Origin: Eubacteriales bacterium
GTDB lineage: Bacteria > Bacillota > Clostridia > Lachnospirales > Lachnospiraceae
DNA length: 64,000 bases
Direction of reading: 5' to 3'
NCBI GenBank assembly: GCA_030524455.1
Contig: JAUNGT010000001.1
Location: 62,001 to 126,000, forward strand
Both the position numbers and the translations under genes were made by a program. The stretch's first letter is position 1. Every line of letters begins with the position of its first letter. The notes beneath the pieces were generated by a model, which saw only the letters and a list, made by a program, of their open reading frames with translations, ran no database searches and was not told the origin of the DNA. This document shows positions 7,758-16,336 of this stretch, one piece after another.

Positions 7758-9374
7758 ATGGTAATCTGTTCGGGAAAGAGCGTCCTGCAGGGCGTTGCAA
7801 TCGGAAAGATTTATCTGTATCAGAAGCAGGAATACGTGCTGGAAAAAAAGTGCGTCCAGGATGCGGAGGCTGAGGTGGCCCGTTTTGAGGCGGCAAAGGC
7901 CGAGGCGGCAGAACAGCTGGACGGCCTGTATCAGAAGGCGCTGGCGGAGGCCGGCGAGGAGCAGGCGATGATTTTTGACGTGCACAAGATGATGCTGGAC
8001 GACGGCGATTATCTGGAGGCGATCTGCAGCCTGATCCGGGAGGAGCGGGTGAACGCAGAGTATGCGGTGCACACGGTGGGAGAGAACTTCTCGGAGCTGT
8101 TCGCCTCCATGGATGACGATTATATGAAGGCCCGGGCGGCGGACGTGAAGGACATTTCCGGCAGGGTGGTGAACATCCTGGCGGGGATCGGGGACGGAGG
8201 CATCTGCTCCGACGTGCCGGTGATTTTGCTGGCGGACGATCTGTCCCCGAGCGAGACGGTGCAGCTTGACAAGAGCAAGATCCTGGCCTTTGTGACCAAG
8301 AACGGCTCGGCCAACTCCCACACCGCGATCCTGGCCCGCTCCATGAATATTCCGGCGCTGGTCAAGACGGACGTGGCGCTGCTGGAGGAGTACAACGGCC
8401 TGCAGGCCATTGTGGACGGGATGGACGGCACCTTTATCATCAATCCCGACGAGGCCACCAGCCAGCGGATGATTCAGAAGAAGATGGAATATGAGAAGGA
8501 GCGCACGGAGCTTCTGACTCTGATCGGCAAGGACAATGTGACCACCGACGGGAGGCGCATCAATGTCTATGCCAATATCGGCAGCGTGCAGGACGTGGAG
8601 AAGGCGCTGGCCAATGATGCCGGCGGGATCGGCCTGTTCCGCAGCGAGTTTATTTATCTGGGGCGGGACGATTATCCCACCGAGGAGGAGCAGTTCCAGA
8701 TCTATAAGGAAGTGCTGTCCCGCATGGGCGGACGGAAGGTGATCATCCGCACGCTGGATATCGGCGCGGATAAGCAGGTGGATTATTTCGGACTGCCCAA
8801 GGAGGAGAACCCCGCCATGGGATACCGTGCGATCCGGATCTGTCTGGACCGTGTGGATGTCTTTAAGACGCAGCTGCGCGCGATTTACAGGGCCTCCGCC
8901 TTCGGGACGGCGGCGATCATGTTCCCCATGATTATTTCCGTCAGCGAGATCCGGCGGATCAAGGAGATCGTGGAGGAGGTCAAGACAGAGCTGTCCCGCG
9001 AGGGCATCAGCTTTAACCGGGTGGAGCTCGGCATCATGATCGAGACGCCCGCGGCAGTGATGATCAGCGAGGAGCTGGCCGGAGAGGTGGAGTTTTTCAG
9101 TATAGGCACCAACGACCTGACCCAGTATACGCTGGCCATCGACAGGCAGAACCAGAGCCTGGACAATATTTATGATTCCCATCATCCGGCTGTACTGCGG
9201 ATGATTCAGATGACAATAGAGAACGGACATAAGGGCGGCGCGTGGGTCGGCATCTGCGGAGAGCTGGGCAGCGACACTACTCTGACAAAGACCTTTGTTG
9301 ACATGGGAATTGATGAGCTTTCCGTATCCCCCACCTATATCCTGGGGCTGCGCAAGGCGATTCGGGAGATTTGA
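7758..9374 (+). CDS. ptsI: PTS enzyme I (phosphoenolpyruvate-protein phosphotransferase)
   Basis: Enzyme I takes phosphate from phosphoenolpyruvate and gives it to HPr. The 538-residue product has the N-terminal HPr-binding domain and the swivelling phosphohistidine domain with GSANSHTAILAR, where His188 corresponds to His189 of E. coli. The C-terminal PEP-binding barrel shows GIGLFRSEF, IGTNDLTQY and the catalytic Cys500 in GICGELG. The start follows AAAAGGAGTG. Placing this general PTS gene behind a sugar-responsive antiterminator resembles the B. subtilis glcT-ptsGHI arrangement. Confidence 0.96.
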   Translation: MVICSGKSVLQGVAIGKIYLYQKQEYVLEKKCVQDAEAEVARFEAAKAEAAEQLDGLYQKALAEAGEEQAMIFDVHKMMLDDGDYLEAICSLIREERVNAEYAVHTVGENFSELFASMDDDYMKARAADVKDISGRVVNILAGIGDGGICSDVPVILLADDLSPSETVQLDKSKILAFVTKNGSANSHTAILARSMNIPALVKTDVALLEEYNGLQAIVDGMDGTFIINPDEATSQRMIQKKMEYEKERTELLTLIGKDNVTTDGRRINVYANIGSVQDVEKALANDAGGIGLFRSEFIYLGRDDYPTEEEQFQIYKEVLSRMGGRKVIIRTLDIGADKQVDYFGLPKEENPAMGYRAIRICLDRVDVFKTQLRAIYRASAFGTAAIMFPMIISVSEIRRIKEIVEEVKTELSREGISFNRVELGIMIETPAAVMISEELAGEVEFFSIGTNDLTQYTLAIDRQNQSLDNIYDSHHPAVLRMIQMTIENGHKGGAWVGICGELGSDTTLTKTFVDMGIDELSVSPTYILGLRKAIREI

Positions 9375-9402
9375 CGTATTTTCAGAAAGGAGAATGAATA
9401 TC

Positions 9403-9660
9403 ATGAAACAGTTTACTTACACCATCCAGGATGAGCTTGGCATCCATGCCAGGCCGGCAGGGCTTCTGACCAAGGAGGCCGCAAAGTTCAAGAGCACCGT
9501 GTCCGTTGAGGACGGGGGCAAGAAGGGGGACGCAAAGAAGATCATGTCCCTGATGATGCTGGGCGCGAAGAAGGGCCACACCATCACCGTTACGGTGGAG
9601 GGGGAGGACGAGGACGCAGCGGCATCCGCTATCCAGACCTTCCTGCAGGAAAACCTGTAA
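9403..9660 (+). CDS. ptsH: HPr phosphocarrier protein with Lys46 in place of Ser46
   Basis: The 85-residue product carries GIHARPAG with His15, the site phosphorylated by enzyme I, which also supports ATG 9403 over the ATG at 9394. Alignment to B. subtilis HPr needs no gap between residues 15 and 54. The regulatory segment reads AKKIMSLMMLG, so position 46 is Lys (codon 9538-9540) where HPr kinase normally phosphorylates Ser. A serine sits at position 49. This HPr should transfer phosphate but probably cannot form the P-Ser46 corepressor with CcpA. A second, ordinary HPr may exist elsewhere in the genome. Confidence 0.93.
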   Translation: MKQFTYTIQDELGIHARPAGLLTKEAAKFKSTVSVEDGGKKGDAKKIMSLMMLGAKKGHTITVTVEGEDEDAAASAIQTFLQENL

Positions 9661-9726
9661 GAAGTATAGAAAAAGAAAGCCCTGCTGCCAGGACGGGGCA
9701 CGATTAAAAAAAGGGGGTACTACCTT

Positions 9727-11208
9727 ATGAAATGGTTACAGAAACTCGGGAAAGCGCTGATGCTTCCGGTTGCCTGCCTTCCTATCTGCGGTATCCTGAT
9801 GGGTATCGGTTACTTCCTCGCACCTGCCGCGATGGCGGGCGAGGTCAACGGCTATGTAGCCAGCGGTCCCGCGTATGTGATCGGATTTTTCCTGATCAAG
9901 GCGGGCGGCGCACTGATTGACAATATCGCGATTTTGTTTGCGATCGGCGTCGGCGTCGGGATGTCCGACGAGCACGACGGCACCGGCGGCCTGGCGGCTC
10001 TTGCTTCCTGGCTGATGATCACGAGCCTGCTCTCGACGGGCGTTGTGACGACGATCATGCCCTCCGTTGCGGAGAACGAGAGCGCCATGCTGGCATTCGG
10101 CAAGATCCAGAACCCTTTCATCGGTATTTTGGCCGGTGTGGTCGGATCTGCCTGCTACAACAAGTTTAAGGGCACCAAGCTGCCTGACTGGCTGTCCTTC
10201 TTCTCCGGCAAGCGCTGCGTGACAATCATCGCGGGCGTTGTGTCCATCGTGATGGCAGCGATTCTGCTGTTCGTATGGCCGCTGATTTTCGGCGGGCTGG
10301 TCGCTCTGGGCGAGGGCATCGTCGGACTGGGCGCTGTGGGCGCAGGTATCTACGCATTCCTGAACCGTCTGCTGATTCCGTTCGGCCTGCATCACGCGCT
10401 GAACAACGTGTTCTGGTTTGACACCATCGGCCTTGGCGATCTGTCCCACTTCTGGGCCGGCGAGACCAGCGCGGATGTGAGCTGGAGCCTTGGCATGTAC
10501 ATGTCCGGCTTCTTCCCTTGTATGATGTTCGGTGTTCCCGGTGCGGCTCTGGCGATGATCCAGACGGCCAAGAGCGCGAAGCGGAAGGTTGCGATCGGCC
10601 TGGTTGGCTCCGCGGCAATTTGTGCGTTTGTCTGCGGCGTTACCGAGCCCTTTGAGTTCTCCTTCATGTTCCTTGCGCCTGCCCTGTATGTGGTTTACGC
10701 TCTGCTGTACGGCATTTTCACGGTGATTACGGTTCTGTCCGGCTTCCGTGCAGGCTTTTCCTTCTCCGCCGGCGCGACGGATCTGCTGTTTTCGGCATCC
10801 CTGCCCGCAGCGGCAAAGACATGGATGATCCTGCCTCTGGGCATCGCAGCGTTTGTGGTGTTCTATCTGGTGTTCCGCTTCGCGATTGTGAAGTTTGACT
10901 TAAAGACACCCGGACGTGAGGACGATGATGTTGAGGCGGAGAAGTCTGCGACTCTGGCCAACAACGATTTCACCCAGGTGGCGGCTGTCGTCCTTGAGGG
11001 CGTAGGCGGCAAGGGCAACGTTGTGAGCCTGGACAACTGCATTACCCGTCTTCGTTTCGAAATCAAGGATTACACCAAGGTTGACGAGAAGAAGATCAAA
11101 TCCGCGGGCGTTGCGGGCGTAATCCGTCCCAATAAGAGCGCGGTTCAGGTCATCATCGGCACCAAGGTGCAGTTCGTGGCGGACGAGATGAAGAAGATGC
11201 TGAAATAG
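9727..11208 (+). CDS. PTS EIICB, N-acetylglucosamine/glucose family
   Basis: The 493-residue product has a membrane EIIC domain (about residues 1-390, many hydrophobic helices, starts with LGKALMLPVACLP typical of the glucose/GlcNAc class). A C-terminal EIIB domain follows, with the phosphorylated Cys438 in SLDNCITRLRF. It imports and phosphorylates the sugar using EIIA from 7252. GlcNAc is the likeliest substrate because nagB and nagA follow, but glucosamine or glucose cannot be excluded from motifs alone. A GC-rich hairpin lies after the stop. Confidence 0.9.
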   Translation: MKWLQKLGKALMLPVACLPICGILMGIGYFLAPAAMAGEVNGYVASGPAYVIGFFLIKAGGALIDNIAILFAIGVGVGMSDEHDGTGGLAALASWLMITSLLSTGVVTTIMPSVAENESAMLAFGKIQNPFIGILAGVVGSACYNKFKGTKLPDWLSFFSGKRCVTIIAGVVSIVMAAILLFVWPLIFGGLVALGEGIVGLGAVGAGIYAFLNRLLIPFGLHHALNNVFWFDTIGLGDLSHFWAGETSADVSWSLGMYMSGFFPCMMFGVPGAALAMIQTAKSAKRKVAIGLVGSAAICAFVCGVTEPFEFSFMFLAPALYVVYALLYGIFTVITVLSGFRAGFSFSAGATDLLFSASLPAAAKTWMILPLGIAAFVVFYLVFRFAIVKFDLKTPGREDDDVEAEKSATLANNDFTQVAAVVLEGVGGKGNVVSLDNCITRLRFEIKDYTKVDEKKIKSAGVAGVIRPNKSAVQVIIGTKVQFVADEMKKMLK

Positions 11209-11263
11209 CGGATAAACTGAATAGAGAATGTGCCTGAAACAGGGCACAGAGTCCTGGCATATC

Positions 11264-11287
11264 GGGGGCCTTCTGCAGAGGGCCCCT
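11264..11287 (+). terminator. Possible terminator after the PTS operon
   Basis: A near-perfect GC-rich palindrome (GGGGCC at 11265-11270 against GGCCCC at 11281-11286, with further inner pairs) follows the EIICB gene. The following bases are not a proper T-run, so termination may be partial. Confidence 0.4.
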
Positions 11288-11307
11288 GAACTATTTCTGC
11301 GAAAAGA

Positions 11308-11336
11308 TTGAGAAATCTTTCAGAATGTATTACAAT
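11308..11336 (+). promoter_or_regulatory. Promoter of nagBA
   Basis: TTGAGA (11308-11313), a 17-bp spacer and TACAAT (11331-11336) lie about 70 bp before nagB. The -35 box overlaps a small 7-bp inverted repeat (11303-11309 with 11314-11320) that could be an operator. Confidence 0.7.
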
Positions 11337-11407
11337 GAGAAAGCCGGAATACAGGCCGGCAAAAATATGGACAAACGGGAGAGTACCGTTTTGAGATGGA
11401 GGACATT

Positions 11408-12136
11408 ATGAGACTGATCAGAACGAAGGACTACAATGACATGAGCAGAAAGGCGGCCAATTATATCGGCTCGCTGATGATACAAAAGCCTGACTGCGTG
11501 CTGGGTCTTGCGACCGGCTCCACGCCGGTTGGAACCTACAAAAACCTGATTGCGGGCTATGAAAACGGCGACTACGACTTTTCCGGAGTCAGGAGCGTGA
11601 ATCTGGACGAGTACAAGGGGCTGCCGAGGGAAAACGAGCAGAGCTATTATTATTTTATGCATGATAACCTGTTTTCCCATGTGAATATCGATCCGGCAAA
11701 TACCCATCTGCCGGACGGCACGGAGCCGGACAGCAAAAAAGCATGCAGCGACTATGACGCGGTGATCGCCTCCATGGGAGGCGTGGATCTGCAGCTTCTG
11801 GGACTGGGACACGACGGCCATATCGGCTTCAACGAGCCCAACGACGTGTTTGACAAGGAGACCCACTGTGTGGAGCTGACCGAGATGACCATCGAGGCCA
11901 ACAAGCGCTTTTTCAATTCCATCGACGAGGTGCCCCGTCAGGCTTACACCATGGGAATCGCGACGATTATGCGCGCAAAATGTGTGCTGATGGTGGTCAG
12001 CGGTAAGGATAAGGCGCAGATCCTGAAAGAGGCATTTTTCGGCCCGATCACGCCGAAGGTGCCCGCATCCATTCTGCAGCTTCACCCTAACTTTGTGCTG
12101 ATTGCGGACGAGGAGGCCCTGTCCCTGCTGGATTGA
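11408..12136 (+). CDS. nagB: Glucosamine-6-phosphate deaminase
   Basis: NagB converts glucosamine-6-phosphate to fructose-6-phosphate and ammonia. The 242-residue product shows LGLATGSTPVGTY near residue 37, SVNLDEYKGL, and GLGHDGHIGFNEP with the catalytic residues of the family, and length is as expected. ATG 11408 is preferred over the ATG at 11396 because TGGAGG lies right before it and it aligns with known NagB starts. nagA begins 32 bp after the stop, and the pair completes the pathway for sugar imported by the PTS upstream. Confidence 0.96.
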   Translation: MRLIRTKDYNDMSRKAANYIGSLMIQKPDCVLGLATGSTPVGTYKNLIAGYENGDYDFSGVRSVNLDEYKGLPRENEQSYYYFMHDNLFSHVNIDPANTHLPDGTEPDSKKACSDYDAVIASMGGVDLQLLGLGHDGHIGFNEPNDVFDKETHCVELTEMTIEANKRFFNSIDEVPRQAYTMGIATIMRAKCVLMVVSGKDKAQILKEAFFGPITPKVPASILQLHPNFVLIADEEALSLLD

Positions 12137-12168
12137 GCCGGGGCCGTCTGTTGAGAAAGGAGACTGTC

Positions 12169-13308
12169 ATGATTTTACAGAGCAGGAGAGTGTGGGTGGC
12201 GAATCAGTTCGTCGCCGCCCAGCTGGAAATATCGGAGGGGAAGATTGCGGCCGTCTATCCATGGCAGACGAAGAAGGCGGATATCGATTACGGGGAGAGA
12301 CGGATCGTTCCCGGCTTTATCGACGTGCACACCCACGGGGCTTACGGCTTTGACACCAACGACGCGGAGCCGGAAGGGCTGCGCAACTGGATGAAGCGGA
12401 TCCCCGAGGAGGGCGTGACCGCGATCCTTCCCACCACAGTGACCCAGATGCCGGACGTGCTGACAAAGGCGGTTGCCAATGTGGCGCGGGTCGTGAAGGA
12501 GGGCTACGAGGGCGCGGAGATTTTGGGCATCCATTTTGAGGGCCCCTATCTGGATATGGAGTATAAGGGCGCGCAGCCGCCGGAGGCCATCGCAAAGCCT
12601 ACGGTGGAGCAGTTCCGTATGTATCAGGAGGCGGCTTGCGGGCTGATCAAATATATCACCATGGCTCCGGAGCACGACGAGGGCTTTGCACTGACCCATT
12701 ACTGCAGCCAGCACGGCGTGGTGGTGAGCATGGGACATTCCGGCGCCACCTACGAGCAGGCGCTGATGGGGATCGCCAACGGGGCGACCAGCATGACCCA
12801 TGTGTACAACGGCATGACGCCCTACCATCACCGCAAGCCCGGCCTGGTGGGGACAGCGCTGCGGGTGAGGGATATTTACGGAGAGATCATCTGCGACGGC
12901 TGCCACTCCCATCTGGCGGCTCTGAACAATTATTTTACCGCCAAGGGGCGGGATTACGCGATCATGATCAGCGATTCCCTGCGGGCAAAGCATTGTCCTC
13001 CCGGAGGAGATTATGAGCTGGGCGGACATCCCATCGAGATCGGAGCGGACGGCCTGGCGCGCTTAAAGGGCACGGACACGATCGCGGGAAGCACGTTAAA
13101 CCTCAACAAGGGCCTGCGGATTTTGGTGGAGGAGGCTATGGTGCCCTTCGATGCGGCCCTGAATTCCTGCACCATCAATCCCGCCCGGGCCCTGCGCGTG
13201 GATGACCGCAAGGGACGTCTGGCGGCGGGCTACGATGCGGATCTGGTTGTGCTGGAGGATGATTACCGCGTTCTGCAGACCTGGTGCAGAGGCACCGCGA
13301 TGCTGTAA
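12169..13308 (+). CDS. nagA: N-acetylglucosamine-6-phosphate deacetylase
   Basis: NagA removes acetate from GlcNAc-6-phosphate, making the substrate of NagB. The 379-residue amidohydrolase has PGFIDVHTHG (metal site), HFEGPYL, MGHSGATYEQ, HVYNGMTPYHHR and a catalytic-Asp region ISDSLRAKHCPPG. The start ATG 12169 has AAAGGAG at the right distance; the earlier in-frame ATG at 12133 overlaps the end of nagB without a site. The next gene begins only 28 bp later. Confidence 0.95.
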   Translation: MILQSRRVWVANQFVAAQLEISEGKIAAVYPWQTKKADIDYGERRIVPGFIDVHTHGAYGFDTNDAEPEGLRNWMKRIPEEGVTAILPTTVTQMPDVLTKAVANVARVVKEGYEGAEILGIHFEGPYLDMEYKGAQPPEAIAKPTVEQFRMYQEAACGLIKYITMAPEHDEGFALTHYCSQHGVVVSMGHSGATYEQALMGIANGATSMTHVYNGMTPYHHRKPGLVGTALRVRDIYGEIICDGCHSHLAALNNYFTAKGRDYAIMISDSLRAKHCPPGGDYELGGHPIEIGADGLARLKGTDTIAGSTLNLNKGLRILVEEAMVPFDAALNSCTINPARALRVDDRKGRLAAGYDADLVVLEDDYRVLQTWCRGTAML

Positions 13309-13336
13309 AGCTGGAAAAGGAAAGGAGCCCGCGCGC

Positions 13337-13666
13337 ATGACGGATTTAAACTGCAAGGAGACGGAAAGGCTGATTCCCCAGTTTCTGAAGGACGAGCTGG
13401 ATCACCGCACGGAAAAGCGCTTCCTGCGCCATGTGGGAAGCTGCCCCTCCTGCCTGGAGGAGCTGAGCATCCAGTTTCTGGTCACGACGGGGATGCAGCG
13501 GCTGGAGAACGGGGATACCTTCGATTTAAACCGGGAGCTGCGGGCCAAGATCGATACGGAAAAGCGCCACCTGCACGTGCTGGATTCGCTCCAGCACGGG
13601 CTTTATGCCACCGAGGCGGTGGCGCTTTTTGCGTCGGTACTTATATTAATGATGGTGGTATTATAG
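13337..13666 (+). CDS. Small zinc-finger membrane protein, anti-sigma-factor-like
   Basis: The 109-residue product has an N-terminal motif HVGSCPSCLEEL (His32, Cys36, Cys39) like the putative zinc finger of ZAS anti-sigma factors. A C-terminal hydrophobic helix of about 18 residues (FASVLILMMVVL end) places the N-terminus in the cytoplasm. No sigma factor gene is adjacent; instead the stop codon TAG touches the ATG of polA with no gap, so the two are almost certainly translated from one message. The function is not known to me. Start chosen from GGAG at about 13324. Confidence 0.65.
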   Translation: MTDLNCKETERLIPQFLKDELDHRTEKRFLRHVGSCPSCLEELSIQFLVTTGMQRLENGDTFDLNRELRAKIDTEKRHLHVLDSLQHGLYATEAVALFASVLILMMVVL

Positions 13667-16327
13667 ATGAAAAAACTGGTTTTGATCGACGGACACAGTA
13701 TCCTGAACCGGGCCTTCTACGGGGTGCCGGATCTCTCCAACGCACAGGGGCTGCATACCAATGCGGTATACGGCTTTTTGAATATTATGTTCAAGCTTTT
13801 GGAGGAGGAAAAACCCGACTATCTGACGGTGGCCTTCGATGTGAAGGCGCCTACCTTCCGGCATGAGATTTTTAAGGAGTATAAGGGAACCAGAAAGCCC
13901 ATGCCCGAGGAGCTGCACGAGCAGGTGCCCGTGATGAAGCAGGTGCTGCAGGCCATGGGGATTTTGACGATGGAGCAGGCCGGGCTGGAGGCGGACGACA
14001 TCCTGGGGACGCTGGCAAAGAGAGCGGAGCGGGAGGGAATGACGGTTTCGCTGGTGTCCGGGGACCGTGACCTTTTGCAGATTGCCACGGACAGGATCAA
14101 AATCCGGATCCCCAAGACCAAGGGCGGACGTACCGAGGTGGAGGATTACTACGCGGCGGACGTGGAGGAAAAGTATGGCGTGACCCCGGCGGGCTTCATT
14201 CAGCTGAAGGCGCTGATGGGCGACACGGCGGACAATATCCCCGGCGTGCCGAAGGTGGGGGAAAAGACGGCGTCGGAGCTGTTAAAGCAGTTCGGCTCTC
14301 TGGACAATCTCTACGCCCATGTGGAGGAGGTATCCAAAAAGGCGGTGCGGGAATCGCTGATCGCCAATAAGGAGCTGGCCTATCTGAGCCTGACGCTGGC
14401 CACCATCAACACAGACAGCCCGGTGGAGCTGGACTGGGAGAAGGCCAGGCTCGGCGGGCTGTATACGAAGGAGGCCTACGAGCTGTTCCAGAAGCTGGAA
14501 TTTAAAAATATGCTGAGCCGTTTCGACGCTTCCGAGGGACAGGGGGATCTGGACAGCCGGATCCGTCTGATCTCCGGGCTGCAGGAGGCCCAGCAGATTT
14601 TTGACCGGGCGCTGGAGGCGGAGCGGTGCAGCTTTTACCTGCTGTCCGACGACGGCGAAAGTAAGCCCTGCGGCCTGGCGCTTTGCTTTGGGGAGGAGGA
14701 AATCCATGTCCTGACGGCGCAGGGGTTTCTGACGCCACAGTGGCTGTGCGGGCAGCTGGCGCGTCTGTACCGCGCACAGAAGCCCCTGTCCACCTTCCAG
14801 GTCAAGAAAAGCTATGAAGCCCTGCTCTCTGACGGGGAGATTGCAGAGGACTGCGGGACGCAGCAGCTGTTCGACGTGCTGATCGCCGCCTATCTGCTCA
14901 ATCCGCTGAAAAATGATTATGAGCCGGAGGATGTGGCAGGGGAGTATCTGGACCGGATGCTGCAGACGAAAAAGCAGCTGTTTGATAAGCTCCCTCTGTC
15001 CCGGGCGGCACAGGAGCGGACGGAGGACTTTGCGCGCTATGCGGGCGGCGCGGCCTATGTTTGCTGGGCAGCGCAGCCATTGCTGGAAAAAAAGCTCAGG
15101 GACGAAGGAATGTGGGAGCTTTTTTGCCGGATCGAGATGCCTCTTTCCCGCGTGCTGTATGAGATGGAAAAGGAGGGGATCGCGGTGCGCCGGGAGGAGC
15201 TCAAAACCTACGGCGACGCCCTGACAGGCCGGATCGGCGAGCTGGAGACGGCAATTCACAGCGCGGCGGGCTGCGATTTCAATATCAATTCCCCCAAGCA
15301 GCTGGGCGAGGTACTGTTTGAGCGGATGGGTTTAAAGGGCGGCAAAAAAACAAAAACCGGCTATTCCACGGCGGCAGATATCCTGGAGAAGCTGGCTCCG
15401 GACAATCCCATTGTGGCGGATATTCTGGAGTACAGGGGGCTTGCCAAGCTAAAATCCACCTACGCAGACGGCCTGGCGGACTATATCCGGGAGGACGGGC
15501 GCATCCATACATCCTTTAATCAGACGATCACGGCCACCGGACGGATTTCCTCCACGGAGCCGAACCTGCAGAATATTCCCATGCGCACGGAGCTGGGCCG
15601 GATGATCCGCAAGGTGTTCGTGCCCAGGGAGGGCTGCGTTTTTACGGACGCGGACTATTCCCAGATTGAGCTGCGGGTGCTGGCCCATATTTCCGGGGAC
15701 GAGCAGCTGATCGAGGCCTACAGAAGCGACGCGGATATCCACCGGATCACGGCCTCCAAGGTGTTCCACACGCCCTTCGATGAGGTGACGGAGCTGCAGA
15801 GGAGGAACGCCAAGACGGTGAACTTCGGCATTGTTTACGGAATCAGCTCCTTTGGCTTAAGCCAGGATCTGAGCATCACCCGCAAGGAGGCGTCGGACTA
15901 TATCGACCAGTATTTTGCCACCTATCCCAGGGTGAAGGAGTTTCTGGACAGTCAGGTGGAGCAGGCAAAGAAAAAGGGCTATGTGACTACCCTTTACGGC
16001 CGCAGGCGGCCCATCCCGGAGCTGAAATCCAGCAATTTCATGCAGCGCTCCTTCGGGGAGAGGGTGGCGATGAATTCTCCCATCCAGGGTACGGCGGCGG
16101 ATATCATGAAGATCGCCATGATCCATGTGTGGGAGGAGCTGCGGCGGAGGAAGCTTTCCTCCCGGCTGATCCTGCAGATCCACGATGAGCTGCTCATCGA
16201 GACGCAAAGGGACGAGGCGGAGGAGGTGGCAGCGCTTTTGGAGGATAAAATGAAGCATGCCGCCGATCTGGAGGTGTCCCTGGAGGTGGATCTTCACACG
16301 GGGGATAACTGGTATGACGCGAAATGA
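13667..16327 (+). CDS. polA: DNA polymerase I
   Basis: The 886-residue product fills gaps and removes primers in replication and repair. Residues 1-290 form the 5'-3' exonuclease (VAFDVKAPTFRHE, EADDILG, SGDRDLLQI). The middle domain (about 300-480) lacks the DxE-type proofreading residues, so the 3'-5' exonuclease is probably inactive, as in Bacillus and Thermus enzymes. The polymerase domain has motif A DADYSQIELR, motif B RRNAKTVNFGIVYG and motif C LQIHDELLIE. coaE follows after 9 bp, a common Firmicute order. Confidence 0.97.
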   Translation: MKKLVLIDGHSILNRAFYGVPDLSNAQGLHTNAVYGFLNIMFKLLEEEKPDYLTVAFDVKAPTFRHEIFKEYKGTRKPMPEELHEQVPVMKQVLQAMGILTMEQAGLEADDILGTLAKRAEREGMTVSLVSGDRDLLQIATDRIKIRIPKTKGGRTEVEDYYAADVEEKYGVTPAGFIQLKALMGDTADNIPGVPKVGEKTASELLKQFGSLDNLYAHVEEVSKKAVRESLIANKELAYLSLTLATINTDSPVELDWEKARLGGLYTKEAYELFQKLEFKNMLSRFDASEGQGDLDSRIRLISGLQEAQQIFDRALEAERCSFYLLSDDGESKPCGLALCFGEEEIHVLTAQGFLTPQWLCGQLARLYRAQKPLSTFQVKKSYEALLSDGEIAEDCGTQQLFDVLIAAYLLNPLKNDYEPEDVAGEYLDRMLQTKKQLFDKLPLSRAAQERTEDFARYAGGAAYVCWAAQPLLEKKLRDEGMWELFCRIEMPLSRVLYEMEKEGIAVRREELKTYGDALTGRIGELETAIHSAAGCDFNINSPKQLGEVLFERMGLKGGKKTKTGYSTAADILEKLAPDNPIVADILEYRGLAKLKSTYADGLADYIREDGRIHTSFNQTITATGRISSTEPNLQNIPMRTELGRMIRKVFVPREGCVFTDADYSQIELRVLAHISGDEQLIEAYRSDADIHRITASKVFHTPFDEVTELQRRNAKTVNFGIVYGISSFGLSQDLSITRKEASDYIDQYFATYPRVKEFLDSQVEQAKKKGYVTTLYGRRRPIPELKSSNFMQRSFGERVAMNSPIQGTAADIMKIAMIHVWEELRRRKLSSRLILQIHDELLIETQRDEAEEVAALLEDKMKHAADLEVSLEVDLHTGDNWYDAK

Positions 16328-16336
16328 GGAGACATC

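Noticed and set aside
9661..9726. Possible terminator between ptsH and the EIICB gene
   Set aside because: The hairpin is weak and imperfect and the A-rich tract lies before the EIICB ribosome binding site; continuous transcription is more likely.
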